Made by a program: the position numbers and the translations under genes | Notes under the pieces: generated by a model | The model's input: only the letters and a program-made list of their open reading frames with translations | What the model was told of the DNA's origin: nothing | Databases searched by the model: none | DNA from: Kalmusia sp. IMI 367209 | Taxonomy: Eukaryota; Ascomycota; Dothideomycetes; Pleosporales; Didymosphaeriaceae | NCBI GenBank assembly: GCA_027946365.1 | Contig: JAPEUQ010000003.1 | Location: 1,674,001-1,738,000 of the forward strand | DNA length: 64,000 nucleotides | Reading direction: 5' to 3' | In this document: positions 1 to 11,831 of the stretch, one piece after another | How positions within the stretch are numbered: the stretch's first letter is position 1 | How the letters are laid out: every line of letters starts with the position of its first letter

Positions 1-2145
1 AAGCCAGGACCCGCGGTACCCACACCCACCGGCCGCTCCACCACTCGCGAGCGCTCCCGGCTCGAGAATGCAGACGCAAGACGGTGGAGCCGCAGCCTGG
101 CTGAGCTCTGCTGTCAGGGCGACGACCAAAAGCGAGTAATGCGGTAACACACGACACCCACACGACACCCACCTCACACCCACTTCATGCGCAGGCCAGG
201 CGCAGGCCCAGCCACAGTCCAGCCACGCATCTTGGTGGTTGGACCCGGCGATTCGTGCGTGATTCGCCTGCGGGTCCGCCGCGTGCGTCGCAGGATCGAA
301 AAATAGACCAGCAGTGGCTCCCGATACGTCACCCATGGCCTGGATTGCCGCTAGTGCGATAAGAAATTTATCGATAACCCTGGTCTGGCCAAGGCCGGCT
401 GGGCGGAGAATTGATTTCGTCGTCTTGTTGAACGCCCACGCCGGACCATGCGGAGCCTTGGCTGGCCGCCGGACCGGCCACCGGAAAACCACACCTCTAC
501 GCAACACAAGGCGAATGCAACATGGCTGGATGGCTTTGTCTCACGGCGGCATGGCTTGCTGTGGGACCATGTCGACGTTTCGTGACCAGACTGACCCACC
601 GACCCGCCCACCCGCTAGTCATCATCCCGAAAGAGACTCCGCTTTTCACTCCGGCTGTTTTCCCACGGGGAGGGTTCCAATACTTTGACGCGTATGCATG
701 TTGATTTCTTCATTTAAGCGCCCAGAGTGATCGCCAGGGGTGGCGGCCAAGCAGCGGGAGCTTACACAATCTGCAGCGCAATCGCATCATCCGTTCATCT
801 CGGTGTTTATTGGCGGGATGCCTGCCTACAGACCCAGAGTGTCGTTCGTGGCGAAGCTTGAACGAGGGTAGCATTCTCCTTGCATCACTCAAGAGAGTGG
901 GAACTTACTACAGTCTGCCTGATGCTACCTTCGTTTTTTCGACATCTTCCGGACCGACTTGTCCTAGGCTGCGCAGACCGCCAAGCGAGAGAGCATTATG
1001 AGGGAGGTTTCATATCGGGCGCGGCCGGCGGCAGCCTCGCGAAACCGGGATTCAATACCTCGTCGTATGACGCTCTCTCCAACAAGCAACATCCAGAACC
1101 AAGTTTTTCTTTCCTTATGCTACGGCACGCGATATCCGGAGACTGATTGCTCGTCTACGTGAATCGTTCATCAATGTTTTAGTATACACCGATCGCCTCA
1201 TGCAGCCAGATGACTGATCCTGAGGATGCCGGCCGTGGAAGGAAGTTGGGAACCTGCACGCGCAAGAACGAAAGCGAGACAATGACGACATGCCAACAGG
1301 CAATCGAGTATCAGTTCCAATGCTTGATGTCTTCTTCGCGATAAGCGTCGGGGAGTCCCGGTCGTCGAGGCCGACGTGTAACTACACCATCGAGGATGTC
1401 TGCACACGACAGTCGAAAGCGCGATGACATTGAGAATATTGTCGTACCAGTCACTCATTGTAATGGATCAGACACCAAGATCGATTGCATGACACAGAAT
1501 GATTGTTTTGGTGCTAATTGTGTATCGCATTTATACTGATCGCATTCTCAGATACTCACCGGATCCGGGATCATTGGAGAATGTAGAGCGCACCATGGTC
1601 CTACATATCATCAACATAAAAACCCACCACATTGAATCTTCACTGCTGGATTGATGACGTTCCAGAGTTACATACACACTCCACGACCAGATACACATGA
1701 AGAACGATTTCACATACCAGAGACGAGTACGCTCAAGAATCAAAAGTACGGTCGTTTCAACTACACCAAATTCGAATGCATGACGCATCGGACAGCGCAT
1801 CTTAACAAGCGCCATTACATAGCTAGTCGCGTCAAGCGGAGTATACAAGAGCAGACACGACCAAGTCATTTGATGATATAACTTGTCACCACTTCCCAAG
1901 TCTGCCACATCACTTGGCATCGGAACGACCATCATGCTAACCACCAGAGTATACCGGACGGGAGTGCGGCAAGGGAAAGTCAAGATACAGAAAGTCTTCC
2001 AAGTTTACAACGAGCATGACGTTTCTTAGCGCCACTTGCTAAGTCTCCTAGAGGTGTCGCTAAGGTTGAAGTACTTGCGCTAACGTAAAGTGACTGACTG
2101 GACGAGTCTTACCCTCTAACGAATGGCGTAACCTCGTCACAAGAA

Positions 2146-2156
2146 GGGGGGGGGGG
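2146..2156 (+). repeat. G11 homopolymer
   Basis: Eleven consecutive G residues in otherwise mixed-composition intergenic DNA. It is likely length-polymorphic and could form a G-rich structure; no gene is attached to it. Confidence 0.9.
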
Positions 2157-4515
2157 ATACATTGAAGTTGATCTGTATTTGCAAATTGTGAATAGACCGT
2201 TAGGTGGGTGGAGAGACTTCTGTTTTCAGGGCGATCATCTCCTACGTGTAAATCCAGCAACCAGTCACACACTGTCCTATAGCGTCTTCAGAGAACAGGC
2301 TGAAGGTTGACTGAAGAACACTTTCAACAAAGCTGTTCACATAATGGACATTTGTTTTCCGACCCAGGCGTGTTGCTCCTTCGTCAGTTTCTTCCCTCCA
2401 ACAGACTACTTGGTGGTTTTTTTATCTCTATTTCAACTTCCTATTCAATTCATTGTAATACTCCATATTAGAAGCTCAAAGATGCAGTAGGAAAAATGCA
2501 ATAACTCAGGTGACCTGCCGTGTATCGCTATTATACCTCTTCCGTCGTACCTCTCCGATTCATGTGGAATCGCTGTTTATGTTCGGGCAACGCGTGCAAC
2601 ATTTGTTACCCAATCCTTCACGATCGATGTATCAGATCAATAGACAAGGCGCACATAGTATGAGTTTACCTCAGCATCGAAGCGTTCATGATAGCGTATC
2701 CAGGACCTTCGCCTAGAAAAGCAACAATATCGGGCTCTCGACGAAGCGACCCGCAGGCCTTGCTACGCAAATCGCTTTCGCCAACCTAGGAGGCGTCCTC
2801 TGTAACTCACGCACATTTCCAAGAGCTATTATCCGTTGTACCGATCTGGGATCGTCATTTTGAATGGTTTGCTTGCTATTAACACTATGCTGCGTGTTGT
2901 CATGAGTTTGTGGCATGGGTGGGAAGTTGTCGGAAGGATGCGGAGGATGAGAAACCAGCGATAGGAGAGTTAGCCTATTACCTACTATGATCGATGAAAA
3001 TTTACCGGAACAGTGGTATTGATTCCGAATAATTCAGATGCATGCTATGAAATTGGGGGCTTGAGATTTTCTCAGCGACGTAATCGGTCTTCAGGAGTCG
3101 GGAGGATATGCTCCTAGTAGTAGACAGCAATTTCACGATCTCAAAGCCTCTGTTAAAGGCTGATACGAACTTGAATTCCCACACAACCTGCATTTACATT
3201 GTATCTCCTGTCATGCCCGGCAACTTCCATGGAAGTCTGTGCTAAAGTGCCAAAAGCCGACCGGGTATTTCTCCGCCCCGTCGCCGCCGCCAACCTGCCT
3301 AAAGAGGCAAATTCTCGCATCCCATCGAACACGGCGGCGGAATTGGCAGTTCCAGACTACACTCCAACCCCACTGTTCGGCCAGCGTCGCTTCTTCCACC
3401 ACTCTTTATTTCCCGCGCTTCCGCATTTCTCCATTGTCAACATGCCGCTTCGGGTAGTATTTGGGAATTGCGTCGATTATAGGCGTTTCTAGCCCTGGGG
3501 TTGGGTCTGGTCGGAGGTGTTGGACCTGGGTCGAGGTTCGGCGAACCGCGCGGCGCGGAGGCAATGCCGGAGGATCGGCGGATTGCTTGTGTACAAAGGA
3601 TTGTGGTCTTCGTGGTAAACTTCAATGTCGGCAAAGTTGTATCATTTTCATCGTCTCTGTAGCAGCATCGCTGCCCTAATTCCTCGTTTCTCGTAGTTTC
3701 CTGCCGACAGCGTCACATAGCGAGCACGGGCTTGGAAGCAGAGACGAATCTGACCATATTATGCAATCGCGACTTTATGCAGCACATACTGAAGAAGATG
3801 CTGAGCTTGATATCGACACGTGGTCTCACGCCGAGGTTTGAATACGAAAACTTGCCAATGAGGCGGGTTTATGCGGTAGCATCGTGCGTTCGATCGCCTT
3901 AGCCCCGACAATAGAAGTAGTAGGTCTGCTTTCGGAGGCTCTAGGATTTGGAGGCCACTCATAAAGTGCTTTCGGGAATGGTTATACTCTCGGAAGCGGT
4001 GTTAGCGTTATGTGACACCATGTGTGGTCGTGGCAGTTGCTCGGACGTCAACCAAGATGAGATGTCTGCGTCTTTTTTTTATAACCCTGACCTGCATGCA
4101 ATTACAATATGTGCTAGAAGCTCTCTGTTAACTTGGTGTGCGAAGAAGGGTGCGAAGAGGCGTGGGTATACTGTTGTGTGCTGGTGTAAAAGTGTTACTC
4201 TGGGCCCCTGACAACCCTGAAGTCAGTGAGCTGGTATTTGAGAGGGAGCGGTCGATCCTGCAAGAGTTATTACTTTAAGTAAGATATGACTGAGGGCATG
4301 GCCAGCGCGTAGTGAGCGGCGGCTTGTGCATAGTGTCCAGTGTGCAGGGCGTTCCTGCCTCGCGCAACTCACTTGGGGACAGCTTTGTTGACAGCCGTTG
4401 CCTCACCACCGTCATAACCCCCGCAATAACGACGTCCTATCTCCCACATTTACCTAGACTTGTTGTATATATACTATCCAGAACGCTTTATAGTCATCAA
4501 CAACAAAAGCCTCAA

Positions 4516-4622
4516 TGGCTCAGCGGTATTCGGCTCCGCCTCACAGCAGAAAATCACCAAGAGTAAGTATCCCCCTCCCCAGCGCTTGTTTTTTTGGGAT
4601 TTTAGGGCAAAGGTTCGAATAT
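4516..4622 (+). other. tRNA-like A box and B box pair, degenerate
   Basis: TGGCTCAGCGG at 4516-4526 fits the Pol III A-box pattern and GGTTCGAATAT at 4612-4622 fits the B box. The bases before the A box (CCTCAA) can pair imperfectly with TTGTGG just after the B box, as in an acceptor stem. The T arm does not fold well, the A-to-B spacing would require a long intron, and a T7 run between the boxes would stop Pol III. This is either a decayed tRNA, a tRNA-derived repeat, or chance. Confidence 0.2.
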
Positions 4623-6001
4623 GATTGTGGGAAATTCTAACCAGGTGAAGGAGGCACTTTGTCTTTCTTTTTTTTTTACACTTCAATTATAAGCAACCTA
4701 CAACCCAAACAAGACCTCATGGTTTTCATTAAATATGGCCATGTGACCGACCCCACAAGCACATTACTACTTGACTATGATTTCTTCATTGATATCTGCC
4801 CACGAAAGTCTCACCCAAGCTTAAACTCCGCTCGCAGTACGATTGAAGAAACAACAATCCGTCCGAGATGTCTCACGAAAGTACCAAAGCCTTCAATACT
4901 CCCTTCAAGAAGAGTCTACGTTGTGTAGACACTTCAGCCTAAAAAAATGTAACTCTGGCCTATTCATCTCTACAGTGCTTTTTCTTCCCCTGCTCCTCTC
5001 CTTCTATGGTTTGATACAGAGCCCCAACTGGCGTATAAAGATTGAACCAAGTTTATGAGTCTCGAAAAAGTCTACTGTAACTTTGATGTGTTTGCTGAAT
5101 TTTTGCAAACATCCAACAATTTCAGTTTGCCAACTATGCCAACATGCTAAGGCACGATAATCAGCAACCATTAAAGCATGATTCAGACAAACCATTCGAA
5201 GACCCAATTTCACCGTTGAACGAGTGCCAATATTATGCGATAATCGACTTTTCCAGCCCACGCGCTATTCCCATGTACCGATACTACTCATCATCGCGCT
5301 ACCGCATCTTTGCGCCTGTTTGCTCTTCCGGTTTATGTAAGATACATGTCTGTGTACGTTTCTTCACAGTGTATAACCGTTCCTTGATCACAGTTCTTGT
5401 GAATCGATCTCAGGCTGACATTACAAGGTTTCCGAGATGATATTGAACAGTGTAAATGTAAACCAAATGGGGACTTCTGTATTCATAGCAAGGTTGAGGT
5501 TGAGGCTAGGATCGATTGAAAAGTGGTGAGAATCGTGAGGGGCAGTTCCCGAGCTATACGCCGAACGCAAATGTGGATACGTGGGGTACTGCCGACGGTA
5601 GGCGATCGATATCGGATAAGGCTCGGTACTGCAATTGCGGAGGAGAACTTGTCAGAGTTTCTGTAGTAATTAGGAACGAATGTACACAACTAATTAGACA
5701 TCAGTGTGAAGCGATTCTATAGTATTATAGAACATTCAGTACGTCATGACGACCCCAGTGCATGTACCACGCTGTTGGTTTGGCAGCTTCGCTAGGTCTA
5801 AACTGGTTAAGAGCGTGTTGGAGCTGCAGTGAGCCGCACAGGGTTCTTTACGCTAACCCCATCATCGCCGAGGCACAGAGCTCACCGAGGCTCCCTAATC
5901 CCCGCATTCATAATTGTGGCGCCTCCAAGTTCTTATGTGCTCTCCTCTTACACTCTCACCTGCCTGAGCTGCAGCCAACCTCTACACCTCTCTCTTTCAC
6001 A

Positions 6002-7784
6002 ATGCCGACTAAGTCGAACTACCCCGAGCGACCCATTCCAGATGTCGATCTTTGGGGATTCATATTTGAGCGCAAAGATAAGCCGTTCCCGGATGACAAA
6101 GGTATTTTGATGCTGCAATTGGCACCATGTAGAGAGTTAGCTGACAGCAGCGAACAGTAATTTATGTCGACCCTTATACCAAGCGCTCGTATACCTTCGG
6201 CCAAGTCAAAGCGACTGCGATCGAGTTCGGCCAAGGCCTCAAGGCGCTCTGGGACTGGCAGAAAGGCGATGTTCTTGCACTGTATACCACTAACTGCATC
6301 GATACGCCCGCAGTGACTTGGGGCTGCCATTGGGCAGGCGGAGTACTCAGCCCAGCAAATCCAGCATACACAGTCGATGAGCTCGCCTTTCAGCTGAAAG
6401 ACTCAGGTGCCAAAGCTATTGTCACTCAACTGGCATTCATTCAGAACGCACAAGAAGCAGCGCAAAAGGTCGGCATACCATTGGACCGCGTCGTCGTAAT
6501 CGGGGACCAGCGGGATCCGAGCTACAAGGTCAAGCACTTCACAAGCATACGGAAAACGTCTGGGTCAGCGAGGTATCGCAGGACGAAGGCGAAGGCGGAT
6601 GAGGATCTTGCATTCTTGGTCTACTCTTCGGGCACGACTGGACACCCGAAAGGAGTCATGCTGACACACAGGAACATTGTTTCCAACACATTGATGATTG
6701 CGGCGGGAGAAGGTGGAAAATTAAGCTCGAAGGGTGGGCCAACTGGAGAGGGCGACAAGATCCTAGCATTCCTGCCGTTCTTCCACATCTATGGTAGGTA
6801 CAGTTCATGCTGGACCAGATGCCAGTCATACAATGTGTTTTGCTAACAATGGTAGGCCTTACATGCCTTATACATCAAAGCATCTACTCTGGTCTGCAAC
6901 TCGTGGTCATGCCGAGGTTCGACCTTGAAGACTTCTGCAAATTTGTGCAATATCTTAAGATCACCTTCGTATACGTCGTACCACCCATCGTTCTCCTGCT
7001 CGGCAAGCATCCAGTAGTCTCTAAGTATGATCTTAGCTCAATACGCATGATGAACTCGGGCGCCGCGCCGTTGACAAAGGAGCTAGTCGACGCCGTATAC
7101 AGCCGCCTGAAGGTTCCGATAAAGCAGGGCTACGGTCTGTCTGAGACGAGTCCTACTACCCATACACAGCCATGGGAGGACTGGGACAAATACCTTGGCT
7201 CGGTGGGCAAACTTTTACCGTATCAAGAAGCAAAGTACATGTCTGAGGACGAGAAGGAGCTTCAGCCGGGCGAAGTGGGAGAGCTATGGATTAAGGGGCC
7301 AAACGTTTTCAAAGGCTACCTTAACAACCCCGAGGGTACCGCCAATGCGCTGACACCTGACGGATACTTCAAGACGGGTGATGTTGGTTATCAAGACGCC
7401 CATGGACACTTCTACATCACAGATCGCATCAAGGAACTTATCAAGTACAAGGGCTTTCAGGTCGCTCCTGCAGAGCTGGAAGGCATTCTTGTCTCTCATC
7501 CTTCGATCGACGACGTTGCGGTCATCGGCGTATATGATAAGGAGCAGGCGACGGAGCTACCGAGGGCTTACGTGGTGCCGAAGGAGGGGCTACAGCGGAC
7601 AGACGCCGAGAAGAAGGCGATTGTGGACTGGCTAGGTGAGAAAGTGGCGGGACACAAGCGACTGAGAGGGGGCGTGAAGTGGGTAGATGAGATTCCCAAG
7701 AGCGCGAGTGGCAAGATCTTGAGGAGGGTACTGAAGATCAAAGCACAAGAAGAGGGCGAAGGTGAGGCCAAGGCGAAGCTATAA
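6002..7784 (+). CDS. 4-coumarate-CoA ligase-like acyl-CoA synthetase, peroxisomal
   Basis: ANL-superfamily enzyme that would activate a carboxylic acid (aryl or fatty) via an acyl-AMP and transfer it to CoA. Three exons: 6002-6101, 6158-6793 and 6856-7784, giving 554 residues. Both introns (56 and 62 bp) have branch-like sites (GCTGAC, GCTAAC). The AMP-binding P-loop YSSGTTGHPKGV lies near residues 189-200, the GYGLSET motif is in the middle, TGDVGY plus ITDRIKELIKYKG mark the hinge near 418-440, and the catalytic-lysine motif PKSASGKILRR is near 525-535. The C-terminus is AKL, a type-1 peroxisomal targeting signal. The start follows a pyrimidine-rich leader at about 5978-6001. Fungal relatives include phenylacetyl-CoA and 4-coumaroyl-CoA-like ligases, so the substrate cannot be assigned. 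The last ~35 residues are low-complexity Glu/Gly/Ala/Lys. Confidence 0.93.
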
Positions 7785-8093
7785 GTAAGTGGATCCAGAT
7801 AAGGATAAGGACATGGCGAAGGTGAAGCTCCATACATGTACAAGTAAGAGGATGAGTGCAAGGCATATGCGAAGCTATAAACGAGAGGCTAATCGCATAC
7901 CAAATGATCATTCATGATCACGTAACTATTTTCTTCTGTTAACCACTCCAATTTGCCGCGTTCATATCACGGTAAGACCTCGCTCGTACCGGATTTCTAG
8001 CTGCTTTGAAAGCCTATTCGACGACTCTCATATACCCGTGAGCACATCCTAAACAACTCCCGTCCGACTCTCAGAAAAGCGAACATCTAGACA
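7785..8093. other. short intergenic with repeats of the upstream gene tail
   Basis: 3' flank of the ligase gene and leader of the next gene. GGCGAAGGTGA (7755-7765) recurs at 7815-7825, and GCGAAGCTATAA, which spans the ligase stop codon (7773-7784), recurs at 7869-7880. This suggests a decayed duplication of the 3' end of the coding region. No gene. Confidence 0.6.
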
Positions 8094-8777
8094 ATGCCAC
8101 CCAAACGGCAAGCTGTCGTTATCGACGACGATTCCTCCGACCTCGAAGTCATCGCAGAGACAACGACCAAACCGACGCGCGCGTTCAAAGTCCCCAAGAT
8201 TATGAACCAATTCACAGCTTCGAACGCACCCGGCGCCACACCCGCAATTCCCACATTAGCCGACCCCAAGCCTGCATTCCGCGTAGGAGTTTACCTGGAC
8301 ACAAGTTTTGAATTCTTTCCCGAGAAGGTCCGCAACACACTGGCTGTAATTCACTGCAGTGAGATAACTAATGTGATGGACATTTACCAATCTGGCGACG
8401 AAGTCAAGCCTCAATATCAGTACACTCTCATCTCCGCAACTGCCACTGGATCCGCGACAGCCTTCGAAACGATAGAAGTCAGTTGCACGCCGTCACTGAG
8501 CCATGCGAACGCGCGCCTTCTGCACCATTTCGTCGCCGTCAACGCAGCGATGATTGCGAAGAAACCGACGCCGCACTTTGTACAGCTAAGGACTCGTGAG
8601 GGGCTGAAGAACCCGAAGTTCGCCTTCTTGCATTCGGTCCGCTATGATGAGATTGGAATCGGCTTCGACGTGGACAAGTGTTTGTCTCTGTTCACTACTT
8701 CACTCGTCGGCGATGATCGCAGGACCGACGTTCTCTACGTTGAGCGGACCGAAATAAAAGTCGAGGAGGGACTCTGA
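8094..8777 (+). CDS. hypothetical protein, 227 aa
   Basis: Intronless frame of 227 residues with a good ATG after a CA-rich leader. I do not recognise the family. The first ~60 residues are basic then acidic and probably disordered; AVVIDDDSSDLEVI near the N-terminus has the hydrophobic-plus-acidic look of a SUMO-interacting motif, which is only a resemblance. From about residue 65 on the chain looks folded, with alternating beta-like segments and no membrane span or signal peptide. It lies 309 bp downstream of the ligase gene on the same strand and converges with the membrane-protein gene on the right. No paralogue is seen in the window. The coding call rests on frame length and codon regularity. 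Confidence 0.7.
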   Translation: MPPKRQAVVIDDDSSDLEVIAETTTKPTRAFKVPKIMNQFTASNAPGATPAIPTLADPKPAFRVGVYLDTSFEFFPEKVRNTLAVIHCSEITNVMDIYQSGDEVKPQYQYTLISATATGSATAFETIEVSCTPSLSHANARLLHHFVAVNAAMIAKKPTPHFVQLRTREGLKNPKFAFLHSVRYDEIGIGFDVDKCLSLFTTSLVGDDRRTDVLYVERTEIKVEEGL

Positions 8778-9465
8778 GGGTAGCGGATGAGGGCCTGGTG
8801 TAGTGGCAGATATGTCCAATGGAATAATCGGTATACGGCGTTCTGGTTGAGCATGCGGATACGAGTCATCTGCATCGGACGATGACTCTTGATTTCTTAA
8901 GTCTTATTTCAACAGAATTTGGATCTCTGTGGAATTGGGGTGTTAGGTTCCATTCGTAGCAGATGAGTTCGGCGGCGACATTTACTCATTTCATGGCTAC
9001 TGTTCAATTTATGGTGAAGCATGGTGGAAAATGCTTTCTTGCGTACATAACTAGGTTGAAAGTTAGCGCCACATCGTGGGCTATGTCATCTTATAATATC
9101 ATCCTACAAGTAGAGATAGTGCACCATTGGTGCTTTGGAACTGTGATTTGATTTCATGTGCACTGTAGAACATGGAGTTTGATACGGATTTAAGCTATCA
9201 CAGCAGCTTATTTAATGTGCGATAGTTTTCTGTAGCTGAAGAGGAACCCAGTGAATTCATTGGAGATGATGGAGAGGGTCTCTTTTGGTAGGAGAAGCAA
9301 CTCGTTGTCGACGTAATATTCCCAGGACAGTCTATGAGCTGGCGATCGCGGAAAAAGGTATACTTACGAGTATGTAAGATTGGCATTGAAGCATCCTACC
9401 GCGTCGGATTACTCTTGTCTTGTAGCATTGGGGTTTAAAATGCCTTTGCGGTTGACTCCTCGACT
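8778..9465. other. intergenic, convergent 3' ends
   Basis: Space between two convergent genes. It is AT-richer than the coding sequence and holds only short frames. I see no RNA gene or repeat. Confidence 0.6.
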
Positions 9466-9939
9466 TCATCCCTTACGATCACCACGTGTCTTTTTGTAAC
9501 CTTCCCCCTTCCCCTCCAAACCAATACCAGCCAGAAAAGCCAAGCGCATAGATCCCGGTATTACGAGGGACAAAATCGCAACCCAATCCTCTGCTCGCCA
9601 TCCCTTTGGACTCGTGTTACTATCTTGGGCCAAGACCTTCCATCCAGCCCAAAAATGAATGATGTCGCAGATCAAAATTCCCAGAACAATCGCCTTCCAT
9701 ACGCGGATATCCTTAGCGACGCGCAGCACGACAGCCTGGAAAAATGCAAAAAGAACATAGGTTGCCGCTAATTGGTCGTAAATGATTTGCGCATCGGGGG
9801 AGTAGCGTGAACGTGGTGAAAACGTATTGAGGAAGAGCTCGGGCATGAACATGCACAGCAGGGCGCCATTGAAGGCCATCACTGGCTCGATGTAGAGGAG
9901 AAGTAAGCGATATGCGAAGGGAATGCGAGTGGACTCCAT
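9466..9939 (-). CDS. four-span membrane protein, DUF7704-type
   Basis: Intronless, 157 residues. The start RLLLLYIEPVMAFNGALL resembles the opening of the fungal DUF7704 family (arginine, a Leu-Tyr-Ile-Glu-Pro motif, then a hydrophobic helix). Four hydrophobic segments lie near residues 12-33, 53-75, 79-100 and 118-140, followed by a short basic tail (GYKKTRGDRKG) expected on the cytosolic side. Family function is unknown; small integral membrane proteins of this type are common and often multicopy in filamentous ascomycetes. Length and topology match the family. The family assignment is from recollection of the motif rather than a search. Confidence 0.8.
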   Translation of the reverse strand: MESTRIPFAYRLLLLYIEPVMAFNGALLCMFMPELFLNTFSPRSRYSPDAQIIYDQLAATYVLFAFFQAVVLRVAKDIRVWKAIVLGILICDIIHFWAGWKVLAQDSNTSPKGWRAEDWVAILSLVIPGSMRLAFLAGIGLEGKGEGYKKTRGDRKG

Positions 9940-11831
9940 CGTGTTGCTGTTCTGTGCTCGGAATGCGGTGCGGGAGGTGGCAAAGTGTAGCGCGGTTTTG
10001 TTCGGAATGTAAGCTGAGCAGCAGCGTGCGCGCAGTGGGGCAAGGACGGCGGATGCGCAAGGGATGATCTCACAGCAGCTTCACAACCGAACCGGGAAGA
10101 AGCCGTCACTTCCCAGCATTCATTGATTCCTGTGGCCCCGGCATGATACTGGAAGTGTCTTAGTTATTGTTACGCGTGTTTCAATAAAGTGTTATGAGCA
10201 ACCCTCTCTTGGTACGGTGCGATTAGGATGGCGACCGGCAAAATCTACTGGTGGGTTCTCTTCCACAGTCTTCAACAGAGATTTCCAGGACTGCCCTATC
10301 AGGAAGTTTGAAATAGTGCGTGACGGGATGTAAACGCCGTGCGAATCATATTAAGGGCCACCTGCAACGACCTGTAAGAATGTCGGCCATTAGACAGGGT
10401 CTGAACCTTGGATAGCCTATGGACGCATGTCACTGGCATGGCATGAGGTTCATGTCGGGCATAGGAGATCCCGATTCTCTAATCGCATCTGCTGGGTAAT
10501 ATATCCACGGTGAGTACCAACTGTCAGTACTCAGAATAGGTTAAGGATATTCTACGATGTTCCTCAAAATGATATTATCCGATGGATACGATTCGAGATG
10601 ATTGTTCAGATTGTATGGTGGTTTACCAGGGACTGTTTGTGGACCAAGAGAGTGATCATATATGCATCTTTCGTCCTTGATCTCGTCAAGCCTGCATGAT
10701 TAGGGCCTGCGGGTCATCTCATGCGAGAAAGAGCCGTGTCTGCTGTATCTGCTGGGATTGCGGATGATTTGGGGATTCGTCTAGGCTATTCGATGCGGGC
10801 GCCCATTAGGCGCTGCGCGAACCATCCGTTGAATAAGAAGACAAGTGGATGGATTGTGTTGTCGGTAGTCATTCTTATGGAATGAAGTTGATGTACATTT
10901 GAATTTGGATTGACGGCTATATGTGCGCAATGATATTTGTATGGTTGTTCCAGAGTATCTACGGTATCCCCATGATTAGGGCCATCTACGATAAAGACCA
11001 TCGGCAATCCGGACCAGTGAGGAAGCGGTGATACTAGGCAATGCACGTAGCTTGTAAAGGTTGAAAAACACTCGAGTTGCATTATTTTACATGCAATTCT
11101 ATGCCCAGAAGATGCCATTCTGATGAAATTCCATGGCGAGAGCTATTGATTCGGACTCTCACCCGCTGCCTTCTTACGCTTTTCTCTCTAGTGTCTGGGC
11201 ATGCAGCTCACGTCATTGGTGTGCGGCTCTGCAGTGCTGGGGTCATTCCCAGCCATTATTGGAGCAGGGCCAAAACTTCCCAGTAGCACCACTGCCCTAC
11301 GTAAATATGATGCGACAGTGACCTCTGCGCACACAGTGCTGCGGAGGGTGAGCGTGAGACAGGAGACAGTGAGACTCAGGGGCGCCTGGTCAGCCTGTGC
11401 CTGGCCCGACGTCATCGCGGGGCGCGGTGCTCTCGTAGGAGCAGAGAACAAGCACACCTGTCGCACCCAATGATCCTTGCACGCGGAACCAAGGAAGTAC
11501 CCAAGTCAGCTCGTTCCTCTACTCGTTATATAGTGTGTGGCTTGCCGTTTTCCGCGTCGGCGCAGCCAAGCAGGGATCCGAGGGTGTGTTCTTGCTGTCC
11601 CAGAGCTGCGTTACCGCAACGTGACGCTAGAGCTTCAGAGTGGACGGGAAACTTTTTTGGGTCTCCCAATCTACCACCTAACCCTTCCTTGTTACCTTCA
11701 CTCCTTGCAATATTTCAGCGCACCTTATCGCGTCTCCTGTCCTACGACTTCGATATTCGCCTACAATCCGCGATATTGCTACGCAAACATTCCTATAGCG
11801 ATCGGGCGTCAACGCCAACCCGCAGCCCGCC
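9940..11831. other. intergenic region upstream of the trehalose gene
   Basis: About 1.9 kb with only short unsupported frames. The right part is the promoter and leader of the TPS3-type gene on the plus strand. One AGGGG core (11378-11382), the sequence bound by stress-response zinc-finger factors in yeast, is present, but a single pentamer is weak evidence. The stretch from about 11650 to 11831 is rich in CTT/TCC runs and looks like a transcribed leader. Confidence 0.5.

Larger units (their letters stand above)
1..6001. other. gene-free leading region
   Basis: No open frame here has a convincing ATG start, family motif, or coding-like codon pattern extended by plausible splice sites. Frames reach 150 codons but those examined begin at non-ATG codons or overlap others of equal quality. 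Visible low-level structure includes short ACACGACACCC-type repeats near 140-185, a run of 11 G at 2146-2156, and a tRNA-like A-box/B-box pair near 4516-4622 (listed separately). A minus-strand frame at 3437-3634 starts with an ATG and a basic, hydroxylated N-terminus that could resemble a mitochondrial presequence, but it leads nowhere recognisable. The last part is the upstream region of the acyl-CoA ligase gene. Confidence 0.6.

Noticed and set aside
1531..1983. 150-codon minus-strand open frame
   Set aside because: It begins at TTG rather than ATG, shows no family motif and no coding-like codon pattern, and no splice sites extend it.
3437..3634. 65-codon minus-strand frame with a presequence-like N-terminus
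   Set aside because: Only the first ~25 residues look meaningful; it cannot be extended by plausible splice sites into anything recognisable, and a long plus-strand frame overlaps it.
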